From Clostridiales bacterium (GTDB lineage: Bacteria > Bacillota > Clostridia > Oscillospirales > Oscillospiraceae): 18,383 bases of DNA. Where the stretch lies: assembly GCA_019418025.1 (NCBI GenBank), contig DYCR01000003.1, positions 113,860-132,242 on the forward strand, given 5' to 3'. The translations under genes were made by a program, and so were the position numbers. Within the stretch, counting starts at the first letter, position 1, and each line of letters starts with the position of its first letter. This document shows positions 7,467-13,702 of the stretch, piece by piece. The notes under the pieces are model-generated. The model was not told the origin of the DNA and did not search any database. It saw only the letters and a program-made list of their open reading frames with translations.

Positions 7467-8160
7467 GCAGCTCCTCCGTCATGCCGTATTTCTGCTTGAT
7501 GCGGTCCAGCTTGTCAAGAAGCGGATTGCCAAACAGCAGCAGGGTCAGGAAGGTGGAACAGGCCTGACCGAAGTTTACATAAAATCCAGAGATGTACATG
7601 GGCAGCACCGTGGACCATTTGATATAGGGCGCCGCCAAAAATACGGAGCTTGTGTCAAGGAGCGGACCCACAAAAAACAGCACGCCCAGAAATCCGAAGA
7701 TGGCCATGGTCAGGGGTTTTCTGGACAGCAGCTTCTTCTGATAGAAAAATCCCGCCAAAAGCCCCGCCGCCCCGTATGCCATCATCTGCCACGGGGTGTA
7801 AGGTCCCTGACCGTAGAAGAAATTGCTGCTCAGGGCGCTGACCGCCCCCACCAAAAAGCCCGATTCCGGACCGAAGGCTATGCCGGAGATCATGATGATG
7901 GCAAAGATCGCCTTGAAATTGGGGATCGGGATGGCCACACGGGCCGCCACCGCCAGAGCGCACAGCACCGCGATCACCACAAGCTCCCGAGCCTGAGGTC
8001 TGCGGCCCTCAAAGGCCAGCAGGAACGGCACCAGCATCTCAATGACGATCAGGGTGCTTGTGACATAATACGAACGTCCGGACAGCCGGGTGCCAAGCAC
8101 CAGTGTCAGGGGGATCACCACCAGAAAGACCACAAGCATGGCAATATTCGACTTTTTCAT
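7456..8160 (-). CDS. ECF transporter S component, probably for cobalamin or a corrinoid
   Basis: 234 aa, very hydrophobic, with about six to eight membrane segments. Two N-terminal segments precede the usual six-helix S core, and the tail is short and charged. The central part (IPIPNFKAIFAIIMISGIAFG, then GPYTPWQMMAYGAAGLLAGF) is typical of ECF S components of the DUF3816-like group. S components give ECF importers their vitamin specificity. The gene starts 1 base after the ATPase stop, with its AGGAGG inside the ATPase gene, so the two are translationally coupled. The upstream cobalamin riboswitch and the DUF4430 protein in the same operon make B12 or a precursor the best substrate guess. 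I cannot confirm relationship to CbrT of lactobacilli by eye. Confidence 0.85.
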   Translation of the reverse strand: MKKSNIAMLVVFLVVIPLTLVLGTRLSGRSYYVTSTLIVIEMLVPFLLAFEGRRPQARELVVIAVLCALAVAARVAIPIPNFKAIFAIIMISGIAFGPESGFLVGAVSALSSNFFYGQGPYTPWQMMAYGAAGLLAGFFYQKKLLSRKPLTMAIFGFLGVLFFVGPLLDTSSVFLAAPYIKWSTVLPMYISGFYVNFGQACSTFLTLLLFGNPLLDKLDRIKQKYGMTEELHGI

Positions 8161-8161
8161 A

Positions 8162-9817
8162 TCAGCCCTCCTTGTTCTGCCGGTACAGCCCGATCACGTC
8201 CTCGGCTGTGACGGCGTTGGAAAAGACGCTGCGGCTCATGCGGTTGGCCGCCGTAGTATAGAAGCTGTTGGAGCCGAAGAATCTGCGGGGAGTGTCCACC
8301 GTCAGGATCTGCCCGTCAAAGAACATGCAGACCCGATCGGCATACTTGGCGCAGAACTCCACGTCGTGGGAGACCATGACAATGGTGATTCCCTCGGACT
8401 TGAGCCTGCACAGGATGCGGGCAAAGGTCTCCTTGAAGAAGCTGTCGATGCCCTTGGTAGGCTCGTCCAGAAGCAGCAGCTTCGGCTCGGTCAGCAGCAC
8501 CTTTGCAAGGGCCGCACGCTGCTGCTCGCCGCCGGACAGATCATAGGGGTGGGAATCCAGAAGCTCGGCAATCTGGCAGACCTCTGCCACCTGCCGGAGC
8601 TTCTCTGCATCCCGGCTCATTTCCTCCAGATCCTCCCGCACCGTCTTTTTCACGAACAGGCTTTTGGGGTCCTGAGGCAGCATGGACAGGCAGTGGGTGA
8701 ACAGGTCTGCGGACTTGTATTTCTCCACGGGCCTGCCGAACACCTTCACCTTGCCCCGATAGGGCTTGCAGATGCCGCTGATGGCCTTGAGGGTGGTGGA
8801 CTTTCCGGAGCCGTTCCCGCCCACGATGGCAAAGAGGCTCCCCGCCGGCACCTCTGCGCTGACTCCCCGCAGGATATCGGGGCTGTCCTTTTCATAGCGG
8901 AACCAAAGCTCCTTCATGGTCAGGGCCGGATCACGGACCTCCTCCGGCTCAGGCTCCGCCGGCAGGCTTGCCGCCTTGGGCGGCTGCCGGAAGGACTCTG
9001 CCAGCCAGTTTCTGCCCTCCCGCACCGTCAGGGGGCACTGCCCCTGTCCGTCCGCCCCGTAAAACACCCGCACAGGGGTGGGCATTGCGGCAAACATCTC
9101 GCTTTTCTGCTGATGCAGCAGCTTTCCGATATTCCTCGGCGTGTCATCGGCAATGACGCGCCCATGCTCCATGACCACCGCCCGGTCTGCCGCCGGGAAG
9201 ATATCCTCCAGACGATGCTCGGTGATGATCACGGTGGTGCCAAGCTCCAGATTGATCTTGCGGACGGTGTTGAGAAAATCCGATGCCGCAATGGGGTCGA
9301 GCTGACTGGTGGGCTCGTCAAGGATCAGCACCTCCGGCTGCATGGCCATGATGGATGCCAGATTCAGCAGCTGCTTCTGACCGCCGGACAGATTCGCCAC
9401 ATCCCGATGGAACCAGTCCTGAATCCCAAAATAGCAGGCCATCTCCGCCACCCTTGCCCGCATGGTCTTTTGATCGCAGCCCAGACTCTCAAGACCGAAC
9501 GCCAGCTCGTGCCAGACCTTGTCGGTGACGATCTGGTCGTCGGGGTTCTGCATCACATAGCCGATCTTGGAGGCCTGATCCCGCTGACTCACCTGCTCCA
9601 GCGGCAGCCCGTTGAACAGGATCTGCCCCGTGCGCTTTCCGTGGGGGGCAAGCACCGCCTTCAGCTGACGCAGGAGGGTGGTCTTTCCGCTGCCGCTTTT
9701 TCCGCACAGGACCACATATTCGCCCCGACCGATGGTCAGGTCCACCTGCTCCAGACTGGGGCGGCCCTTGGATGTGGGATAGGAAAACGTCAAATTCTTT
9801 ATCTCAAAATGTGCCAT
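8162..9817 (-). CDS. Fused ECF transporter ATPase (two ABC domains)
   Basis: 551 aa with two complete ABC domains, equal to EcfA1 and EcfA2 joined. Domain 1: Walker A GKSGSGKT (39-46), signature LSGGQKQ (143-149), Walker B LILDEPT (164-170), switch His 201. Domain 2: Walker A GGNGSGKST (333-341), signature LSGGEQQ (427-433), Walker B LLLLDEPT (447-454), His 484. All catalytic motifs are intact. A linker of ~60 residues joins the domains, and the C-terminal tail (FYTTAANRMSR) is of a kind I associate with clostridial fused ECF ATPases. The protein powers vitamin import with the T and S components encoded directly downstream. AAGGAGG lies ten bases before the ATG, and the gap to the upstream gene is 38 bases. 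Confidence 0.93.
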   Translation of the reverse strand: MAHFEIKNLTFSYPTSKGRPSLEQVDLTIGRGEYVVLCGKSGSGKTTLLRQLKAVLAPHGKRTGQILFNGLPLEQVSQRDQASKIGYVMQNPDDQIVTDKVWHELAFGLESLGCDQKTMRARVAEMACYFGIQDWFHRDVANLSGGQKQLLNLASIMAMQPEVLILDEPTSQLDPIAASDFLNTVRKINLELGTTVIITEHRLEDIFPAADRAVVMEHGRVIADDTPRNIGKLLHQQKSEMFAAMPTPVRVFYGADGQGQCPLTVREGRNWLAESFRQPPKAASLPAEPEPEEVRDPALTMKELWFRYEKDSPDILRGVSAEVPAGSLFAIVGGNGSGKSTTLKAISGICKPYRGKVKVFGRPVEKYKSADLFTHCLSMLPQDPKSLFVKKTVREDLEEMSRDAEKLRQVAEVCQIAELLDSHPYDLSGGEQQRAALAKVLLTEPKLLLLDEPTKGIDSFFKETFARILCRLKSEGITIVMVSHDVEFCAKYADRVCMFFDGQILTVDTPRRFFGSNSFYTTAANRMSRSVFSNAVTAEDVIGLYRQNKEG

Positions 9818-9855
9818 GAAGCAATGGCCTCCTTGGTATGTTATCTGAGTGCGCC

Positions 9856-11175
9856 TTACACATGACCGCCCACGTCCGCACCCAGATCACAGGTGTAGCA
9901 GAAGGTGATATTCTCGCCGCCGGACAGGGTGTAGGCCGACACGCCGTAGTTGGGGAACCACCCGTTGACCTTATACATCCATCCGGACTGCGCGCCGCAG
10001 TCGAACTCATAGAGGTTGTTGATGCCCTCGATATAATTGCTGCCGTAGGTGGGGGAATAGCTGTATTCCAGCTGGATGCCATAGGTTGAGCAGGCCCGCT
10101 TGAGGACGTCAAACACGGTTTCCCCCTCGGTAAATTCCACCTCGGTATAGAGAATCCACCCGTCACTGGGGACATAGCCCACCTTCGCCGGGTCCAGATT
10201 TTCCATGTTGTTCAGGATGGTATCGCAGCGGATGCTGAGGGTCGCGGTCAGCTTCGGCTCCGTAGCCGGAGGCTCGGTGGCAGGGGGTTCGGTAGCCGGT
10301 GCCTCGGTTGCAGGAGGCTCGGTCTGCTCCGGCTTGCTGTCTGGCTTCTGATCGCTCGGCTTGCTCTCCTGAGGCTTGCTGTCAGGCTTTGACTGGGTGC
10401 CGGATTCGGCGGTGTCCGGTGCCTCGGTCTGCTCCGGCTCCGTGGCTGTCTCGGTCTGCCGGGTCTCGGCAGGCTCGGTCTGCTCCGGCTTCTGCATCTG
10501 GGTCCGGCGCTCCTGCACCAGTGCGTCCAGTGCCTCGTTGTCAAAGCAGCTGACACGCTGGGCATTGACCCGCCGCAGCCCGTCAATGGCAAAAGAATTG
10601 AGCATGTCGATATCCAGAATTTCCACGCTCTGCTCTCCCTTGACCCAGCTGAGCATCTGGCCCTGCTTTGCCTCCATGGCGGTGCCTGCATAGACACTCA
10701 GATTCTCCGAGCCCTGAAGCACACTCAGGCCCACGGCGGCATTTTCCACCTTCACCTCTTTTTCGGCAAAGCGCAGGGTGACAGGTCTTGCCGTGCCACC
10801 CTCAGGTGCATTGCTGAAGGCCATGATCTCACCTGCGGTCACATTGGCCGCAAAGCCGTCGATCTGGGGCACATCCACCGCAAGCTGGGCCTTTTCGCCC
10901 ACCACAAGCCACGTGTTTTCGTCCAGACGGACGGTGGCGGTGGCACCCGGGTCACAGGAGAGCAGATCCCCCTGACGCAGGGGCGTGTCCGTTTCCGCGC
11001 GGAAGGCAACGCCGTCCCGCTGCAAATTGATGATGCCCTTGATGTCGGTCAGCACCGCCTGATCGGTGCTATGGTCAAACCATCCCTGAACATAGCCGGC
11101 AGTCAGAATACCCGCCGCAGCGATTAGCACAATGATGGTCACCATGATGATGTTGGAAAGCTGTTTTTTCTTCAT
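9856..11175 (-). CDS. Membrane-anchored FecR-like/DUF4430 protein, putative extracellular corrinoid-binding protein
   Basis: 439 aa; first gene of the riboswitch operon. An N-terminal TM anchor (about residues 9-28, no lipobox Cys) is followed by a FecR-like beta domain (~40-120: PLRQGDLLSCDPGATATVRL, then VGEKAQL). Next come a mixed segment, a Thr/Glu/Pro/Lys linker with ATEPP repeats (~229-308), and a C-terminal DUF4430 domain (~309-439) with SGWMYKVNGWFPNYG, YTLSGGENITF and four Cys. DUF4430 is related to the C-terminal domain of transcobalamin/intrinsic factor, the animal B12 carriers. Together with the riboswitch and ECF genes this supports a role in catching B12 outside the membrane and passing it to the transporter (inferred). 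Start 11175 is chosen because GGAGG lies seven bases upstream; the frame is open further, to 11238. Confidence 0.87.
   Translation of the reverse strand: MKKKQLSNIIMVTIIVLIAAAGILTAGYVQGWFDHSTDQAVLTDIKGIINLQRDGVAFRAETDTPLRQGDLLSCDPGATATVRLDENTWLVVGEKAQLAVDVPQIDGFAANVTAGEIMAFSNAPEGGTARPVTLRFAEKEVKVENAAVGLSVLQGSENLSVYAGTAMEAKQGQMLSWVKGEQSVEILDIDMLNSFAIDGLRRVNAQRVSCFDNEALDALVQERRTQMQKPEQTEPAETRQTETATEPEQTEAPDTAESGTQSKPDSKPQESKPSDQKPDSKPEQTEPPATEAPATEPPATEPPATEPKLTATLSIRCDTILNNMENLDPAKVGYVPSDGWILYTEVEFTEGETVFDVLKRACSTYGIQLEYSYSPTYGSNYIEGINNLYEFDCGAQSGWMYKVNGWFPNYGVSAYTLSGGENITFCYTCDLGADVGGHV
10255..10330 (-). repeat. ATEPP-coding repeats in the DUF4430 protein linker
   Basis: Imperfect ~15-base units (cggaggctcggtggc and variants on the + strand) encode ATEPP/ATEAP repeats just before the DUF4430 domain. 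They are similar in kind to, but different in unit length from, the EATEAP repeats of the lectin protein. Confidence 0.7.
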
Positions 11176-11371
11176 CTTCATACCTCCGCTAACAGATTTT
11201 GTCGGTTTCATTAAATCAGGAAAACGAGGATCTGTCAATTACGCAAACTGTTTAAATATCCTCGGAAAAATACGGCAAAGAGCTGCTATGCCGTAACTTT
11301 TCCGGAGCTTATGAATTTGCTGCCCCGTCTGACTGTCACCGCCCCCGTCATGTCCCCATCCGTCTGCGCGC

Positions 11372-11399
11372 AAAAAAGCACCAGTATTCCTACTGGTGC
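11372..11399 (-). terminator. Intrinsic terminator in the B12 riboswitch leader (expression platform)
   Basis: On the minus strand a 9-bp perfect stem, GCACCAGTA with TACTGGTGC around a 4-base loop, is followed by six Ts. It lies between the riboswitch aptamer (ends ~11459) and the first gene (11175). It is therefore a premature terminator that would form when cobalamin is bound. Confidence 0.85.
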
Positions 11400-11458
11400 G
11401 ACCGTTTTTTCGCAATTCCATCCGAAGGGGTCCGGCCATCCGGCCGATCCATTGGCAA

Positions 11459-11701
11459 GGCTCGATCATCGTCGGTATTCTGGCTCATGTCTTGGGGAGC
11501 AACGGCTCCTACGCCTGCATTCCGCCTTCCCAGGTCTCCCCAGTGACCGGATCTCTCCATGAATACAGCCTCCGACATTTACAGCAACGGGTACAGCCCC
11601 GGACTTTAACCGGGTTTCCTTATCACCGCGCCTGATGGGGTCCATCAGTCATAACGGGTGACACGATGCAGCGTATATCGTTGTTGGTATCGGGCCGAGC
11701 C
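11459..11701 (-). promoter_or_regulatory. Cobalamin (B12) riboswitch
   Basis: Read on the minus strand. The 3' half holds AGCCAGAATACCGAC (complement of ~11471-11485), matching the conserved B12-box core AGYCAGgAgACC. The 5' half has GTGATAAGGAAACCCGG, then AAGTCCGGGGCTGTACCCG, then TTGCTGTAA, the usual central aptamer order of GGxAA, GTCCGGG and CACTGTAA-like blocks. The ends can pair (GGCTCG at 11696-11701 with CGAGCC at 11459-11464) as stem P1. A promoter precedes it and a terminator follows, so it most likely acts by transcription attenuation, switching the uptake operon off when B12 is plentiful. Confidence 0.9.
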
Positions 11702-11738
11702 TCCGGCATGCACGGAAGGCCCTGCCACTCTATTCGAT

Positions 11739-11767
11739 ATTTTATTATGTAATATGTCAATTGTCAA
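11739..11767 (-). promoter_or_regulatory. Sigma-A promoter of the riboswitch/B12 uptake operon
   Basis: On the minus strand: TTGACA (11762-11767), a 17-base spacer, then TAAAAT (11739-11744). The predicted start near 11732 lies about 30 bases before the aptamer. A second TTGACA overlaps the spacer but has no good -10. Confidence 0.82.
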
Positions 11768-11825
11768 TGGCATTTCCGCCTTGTCCGGTAGGTTTCTCCA
11801 TTTTGCGCCGCCGGTTTGCCCCTTT

Positions 11826-11867
11826 TGTGATATTGTCACAGTGAATCCCACGGTATGGGTGTATCAT
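11826..11867 (+). promoter_or_regulatory. Crp/Fnr-type operator and promoter of the rhodanese gene
   Basis: A perfect inverted repeat TGTGA-TATTG-TCACA (11826-11840) is centred at 11833. A -10 box TATCAT lies at 11862-11867, and there is no recognisable -35 at the expected place. The repeat would be centred about 41 bases before the start point, which is the class II activator position. The spacing between half-sites is 5, one less than the 6 of E. coli CRP sites. Confidence 0.65.
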
Positions 11868-11895
11868 ATCCACACAACCTCAAAGGAGATTCACT

Positions 11896-12276
11896 ATGAA
11901 ATATTTATTATTCCTGCTTTGTGTGGGCGCACTTTTGACCGGCTGTGCCGCAAAAAGCCAGCCCGGGACCTACCGCAGGGTCGATCAGGATACCGCCATG
12001 GATCTGATGGAGTCAGAGCAGGACTACATCATTTTGGATGTACGCACCTATGACGAATATGACGAGGGTCACATCCCCGGCGCCATCTGCATCCCCAACC
12101 AGATCATCGACGAGGAGCCTCTGCCCGAGCTTGAGGACATGGACCAGCTGATTTTGGTCTACTGCCGCAGCGGCAGACGCAGCAAGGATGCCGCGGAAAA
12201 GCTTGCCTCCATCGGCTACACCAACGTGGTGGAGTTTGGGGGCATCCTGAGCTGGAACGGCGAGATCGAATCGTGA
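11896..12276 (+). CDS. Rhodanese-like lipoprotein
   Basis: 126 aa. The signal peptide ends in a lipobox LLTGC (Cys17), so the protein is predicted to be lipid-anchored outside the membrane. One rhodanese domain follows: ILDVRTYDEYDEGHIPGA (~46-63) and the active-site loop CRSGRRS with catalytic Cys90. Such domains move sulfane sulfur or act in thiol redox chemistry; a single-domain extracellular form is common in Firmicutes. AAAGGAG lies seven bases before the ATG. It is followed 68 bases later by thioredoxin, which has its own matching promoter/operator. The pairing suggests sulfur or thiol-disulfide metabolism under the nearby Crp/Fnr regulator (inferred). Confidence 0.92.
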   Translation: MKYLLFLLCVGALLTGCAAKSQPGTYRRVDQDTAMDLMESEQDYIILDVRTYDEYDEGHIPGAICIPNQIIDEEPLPELEDMDQLILVYCRSGRRSKDAAEKLASIGYTNVVEFGGILSWNGEIES

Positions 12277-12313
12277 TAAAATCACAGAAACTGCACACAA
12301 CAAGTGATATACT
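12272..12313 (+). promoter_or_regulatory. Crp/Fnr-type operator and promoter of the thioredoxin gene
   Basis: CGTGA-TAAAA-TCACA (12272-12286) is centred at 12279 and overlaps the rhodanese stop codon. TATACT (-10) lies at 12308-12313. Centre to -10 is 29 bases, exactly as at the rhodanese promoter, and again no good -35 is present. The left half-site has one change from TGTGA. Confidence 0.6.
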
Positions 12314-12344
12314 CAATACAAAGATACACAAGGAGGACAACATC

Positions 12345-12650
12345 ATGTCTGCAATCGCAATCACAAAGGATAATTTTGAGCAAGAGGTTTTAAAGAGCAG
12401 CAAGCCCGTCATTCTGGACTTCTGGGCGCCTTGGTGCGGCCCCTGCCGTATGCTTGGCCCGGTTCTGGACCAGATCGCCGAAGAGCGCACCGACATCAAG
12501 GTGGCAAAGGTCAACGTGGATGAGCAGATGGAGCTGGCTACTCAGTTCAGCATCGTGAACATCCCCACCATCATCATCTTCAAGGACGGTCAGCCCACCA
12601 ACAAGGCTCTGGGCGCTCAATCCAAGGCACAGATCCTTTCCATGCTGTAA
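12345..12650 (+). CDS. trxA: Thioredoxin
   Basis: 101 aa, a standard cytoplasmic thioredoxin with no signal peptide. The active site WCGPC spans residues 30-34, following LDFWAP; the conserved cis-proline is in NIPT (Pro74). It reduces disulfides in cytoplasmic proteins using electrons from thioredoxin reductase, which is not encoded in this window. Start 12345 is fixed by AAGGAGG eight bases upstream and by family length; a longer in-frame start at 12273 would add an unrelated extension over the promoter. It can be read from its own promoter and possibly by read-through from the rhodanese gene. Confidence 0.96.
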   Translation: MSAIAITKDNFEQEVLKSSKPVILDFWAPWCGPCRMLGPVLDQIAEERTDIKVAKVNVDEQMELATQFSIVNIPTIIIFKDGQPTNKALGAQSKAQILSML

Positions 12651-12659
12651 GCTTATGTA

Positions 12660-12690
12660 AAAGCCCATCACCGATCCGGTGATGGGCTTT
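12660..12690. terminator. Bidirectional terminator between thioredoxin and the Crp/Fnr gene
   Basis: A perfect 14-bp stem (AAAGCCCATCACCG with its complement) around a 3-base loop, with short T-tracts on both strands, between convergent genes. Confidence 0.88.
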
Positions 12691-12721
12691 AAACTTGCCG
12701 GAAATCCCTCTCAGGACTGGC

Positions 12722-13375
12722 TTACTCCATATTTTGCAGACGCTTCAGGTCCGTCAGCGTCACCGCGCCCCGGGTCAGCTTGACCATCCCCTCGCTTTGG
12801 AAATACCGCAGCATTCGGGTGACCACCTCACGGGCGGTGCCGAGATGGTTGGCGATGCGCTCATGGGTGATCTTCAGCACCGTTGTCCCCTCAAGCTGGC
12901 TCTCCTGCACCAGAAAATCCGCCAGACGCTGGTCAAAGCGCTTCCACATGACCTGCTCCATCAGCCACATGACCTCAGAGAACCGGCTGCTCATCAGCTC
13001 GTTGGCGTAATTGGAAAACACCACCGATTCCTCCATCAGCTTTCCGAATACCTGAGGCGGGATGACAAAGGCCTGAGCGTCCTTTTCTGCCTCGATGATG
13101 ACCTCAAACTCGATATTGCGCATCACGCAGGAGGCGCTGAACAGGCAGATATCGTGGTCAAACAGCCGATAGAGGGTGATCTCTCTGCCCTCGTCCGACA
13201 AAATATACGAACGCAGCTGACCGCTGCACACCACAAGCACGCCCATGCAGTCCAGTGAGCCGTTGTGGACGATCGTGCCGGCCGGAAAGCTCATCTGAAC
13301 CACCGCATCCGACAACGCCCGCTGCTGCTCCTGCGTCAATTTGTTCCATATGGGAAAATAATTTGAAAATTCCAT
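12722..13375 (-). CDS. Crp/Fnr-family transcriptional regulator
   Basis: 217 aa. An N-terminal cyclic-nucleotide-binding-like beta barrel (~1-115) is followed by a dimer helix and a C-terminal Crp-type helix-turn-helix (~168-208). The recognition helix AREVVTRMLRYF has Arg182, Glu183 and Arg187 placed as Arg180, Glu181 and Arg185 of E. coli CRP, which read TGTGA. The sensor domain carries four Cys (43, 50, 77, 83), including CLFSASC, but no FNR N-terminal Fe-S motif, so its signal is unknown. Start 13375 is chosen because GGAGG lies eight bases upstream; upstream in-frame starts at 13381 and 13390 overlap that site. It converges on the rhodanese-thioredoxin pair, whose promoters carry suitable palindromes. 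Confidence 0.92.
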   Translation of the reverse strand: MEFSNYFPIWNKLTQEQQRALSDAVVQMSFPAGTIVHNGSLDCMGVLVVCSGQLRSYILSDEGREITLYRLFDHDICLFSASCVMRNIEFEVIIEAEKDAQAFVIPPQVFGKLMEESVVFSNYANELMSSRFSEVMWLMEQVMWKRFDQRLADFLVQESQLEGTTVLKITHERIANHLGTAREVVTRMLRYFQSEGMVKLTRGAVTLTDLKRLQNME

Positions 13376-13395
13376 GGTCATTCCCTCCAAGGGGT

Positions 13396-13424
13396 AGTAT
13401 ATCGAATTTTCCCACCTGCGTCAA
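13396..13424 (-). promoter_or_regulatory. Sigma-A promoter of the Crp/Fnr gene
   Basis: On the minus strand: TTGACG (13419-13424), a 17-base spacer, then TATACT (13396-13401). The predicted start is only ~15 bases before the ATG, leaving just room for the ribosome binding site. No TGTGA-type palindrome is visible here, so autoregulation through that site is not supported. Confidence 0.75.
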
Positions 13425-13451
13425 CAGGGAGATTTGCGCCTTTTCCTGCAT

Positions 13452-13471
13452 GGGATACCTGCAAATATCCC
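13452..13471 (-). promoter_or_regulatory. Inverted repeat upstream of the Crp/Fnr promoter
   Basis: GGGATA-N8-TATCCC, six-base perfect arms, about 28 bases upstream of the -35 box. It may be an operator for another regulator. There is no supporting match elsewhere in the window. Confidence 0.3.
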
Positions 13472-13588
13472 CCGTTTCGTCAACTTCATACATTTTTCAT
13501 ATCTATACGCTTTTTTTCTTCACATATTTCAGGTAGGATGAAAGCACAACATAATTTTTCATTTTCCTCTTCTCTTTTTTTGTGAAAG

Positions 13589-13612
13589 TCCACAGCTCTG
13601 CTGTGGATTTTT
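13589..13612 (+). terminator. Orphan terminator-like hairpin
   Basis: TCCACAGC pairs perfectly with GCTGTGGA around a 3-base loop, followed by TTTTTC on the + strand. No + strand gene is seen between the thioredoxin terminator (12690) and this point, so the transcript it would end is unknown. Confidence 0.55.
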
Positions 13613-13664
13613 CATTTTCCCCGAAAAAACTGCCCAAAGCACCGAAAGGGTTTTGAGCAGACGT

Positions 13665-13697
13665 AAAAGCTCCCGAACCTGTGTTTCGGGAGCTTTT
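13665..13697 (-). terminator. Terminator of the CapA-like gene
   Basis: AAAAGCTCCCGAA pairs perfectly with TTCGGGAGCTTTT. T-tracts lie on both strands. It is placed 6 bases after the stop codon. Confidence 0.88.
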
Positions 13698-13702
13698 TAA
13701 GA

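Larger units (their letters stand above)
11176..11738 (-). other. Long untranslated leader of the B12 uptake operon
   Basis: About 560 bases between the predicted transcription start and the first gene. In order it holds the aptamer, a small GC hairpin (CGGCC-GGAT-GGCCG near 11438-11451), the terminator, and ~195 bases of further leader ending in GGAGG. Short reading frames on both strands here are not supported. Confidence 0.7.
13425..13664. other. Intergenic region between the Crp/Fnr and CapA-like genes
   Basis: AT-rich and without a credible gene. It contains the inverted repeat at 13452-13471 and an orphan terminator-like hairpin at 13589-13612. Confidence 0.5.

Noticed and set aside
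8090..9865. Long + strand frame (591 codons) opposite the ECF ATPase
   Set aside because: It is antisense to a gene with all ABC motifs intact. The His/Gly/Arg-rich product has no recognisable domain, as expected for a shadow frame in GC-rich DNA.
11239..11578. Small frames within the riboswitch leader on both strands
   Set aside because: They overlap the aptamer and terminator structures and have no supporting ribosome binding sites or protein features.
13573..13595. TGTGA half-site near CACA as a third Crp/Fnr operator
   Set aside because: The second half is not TCACA at the right distance, and the bases belong to the orphan hairpin. It is also about 190 bases from the Crp/Fnr promoter.
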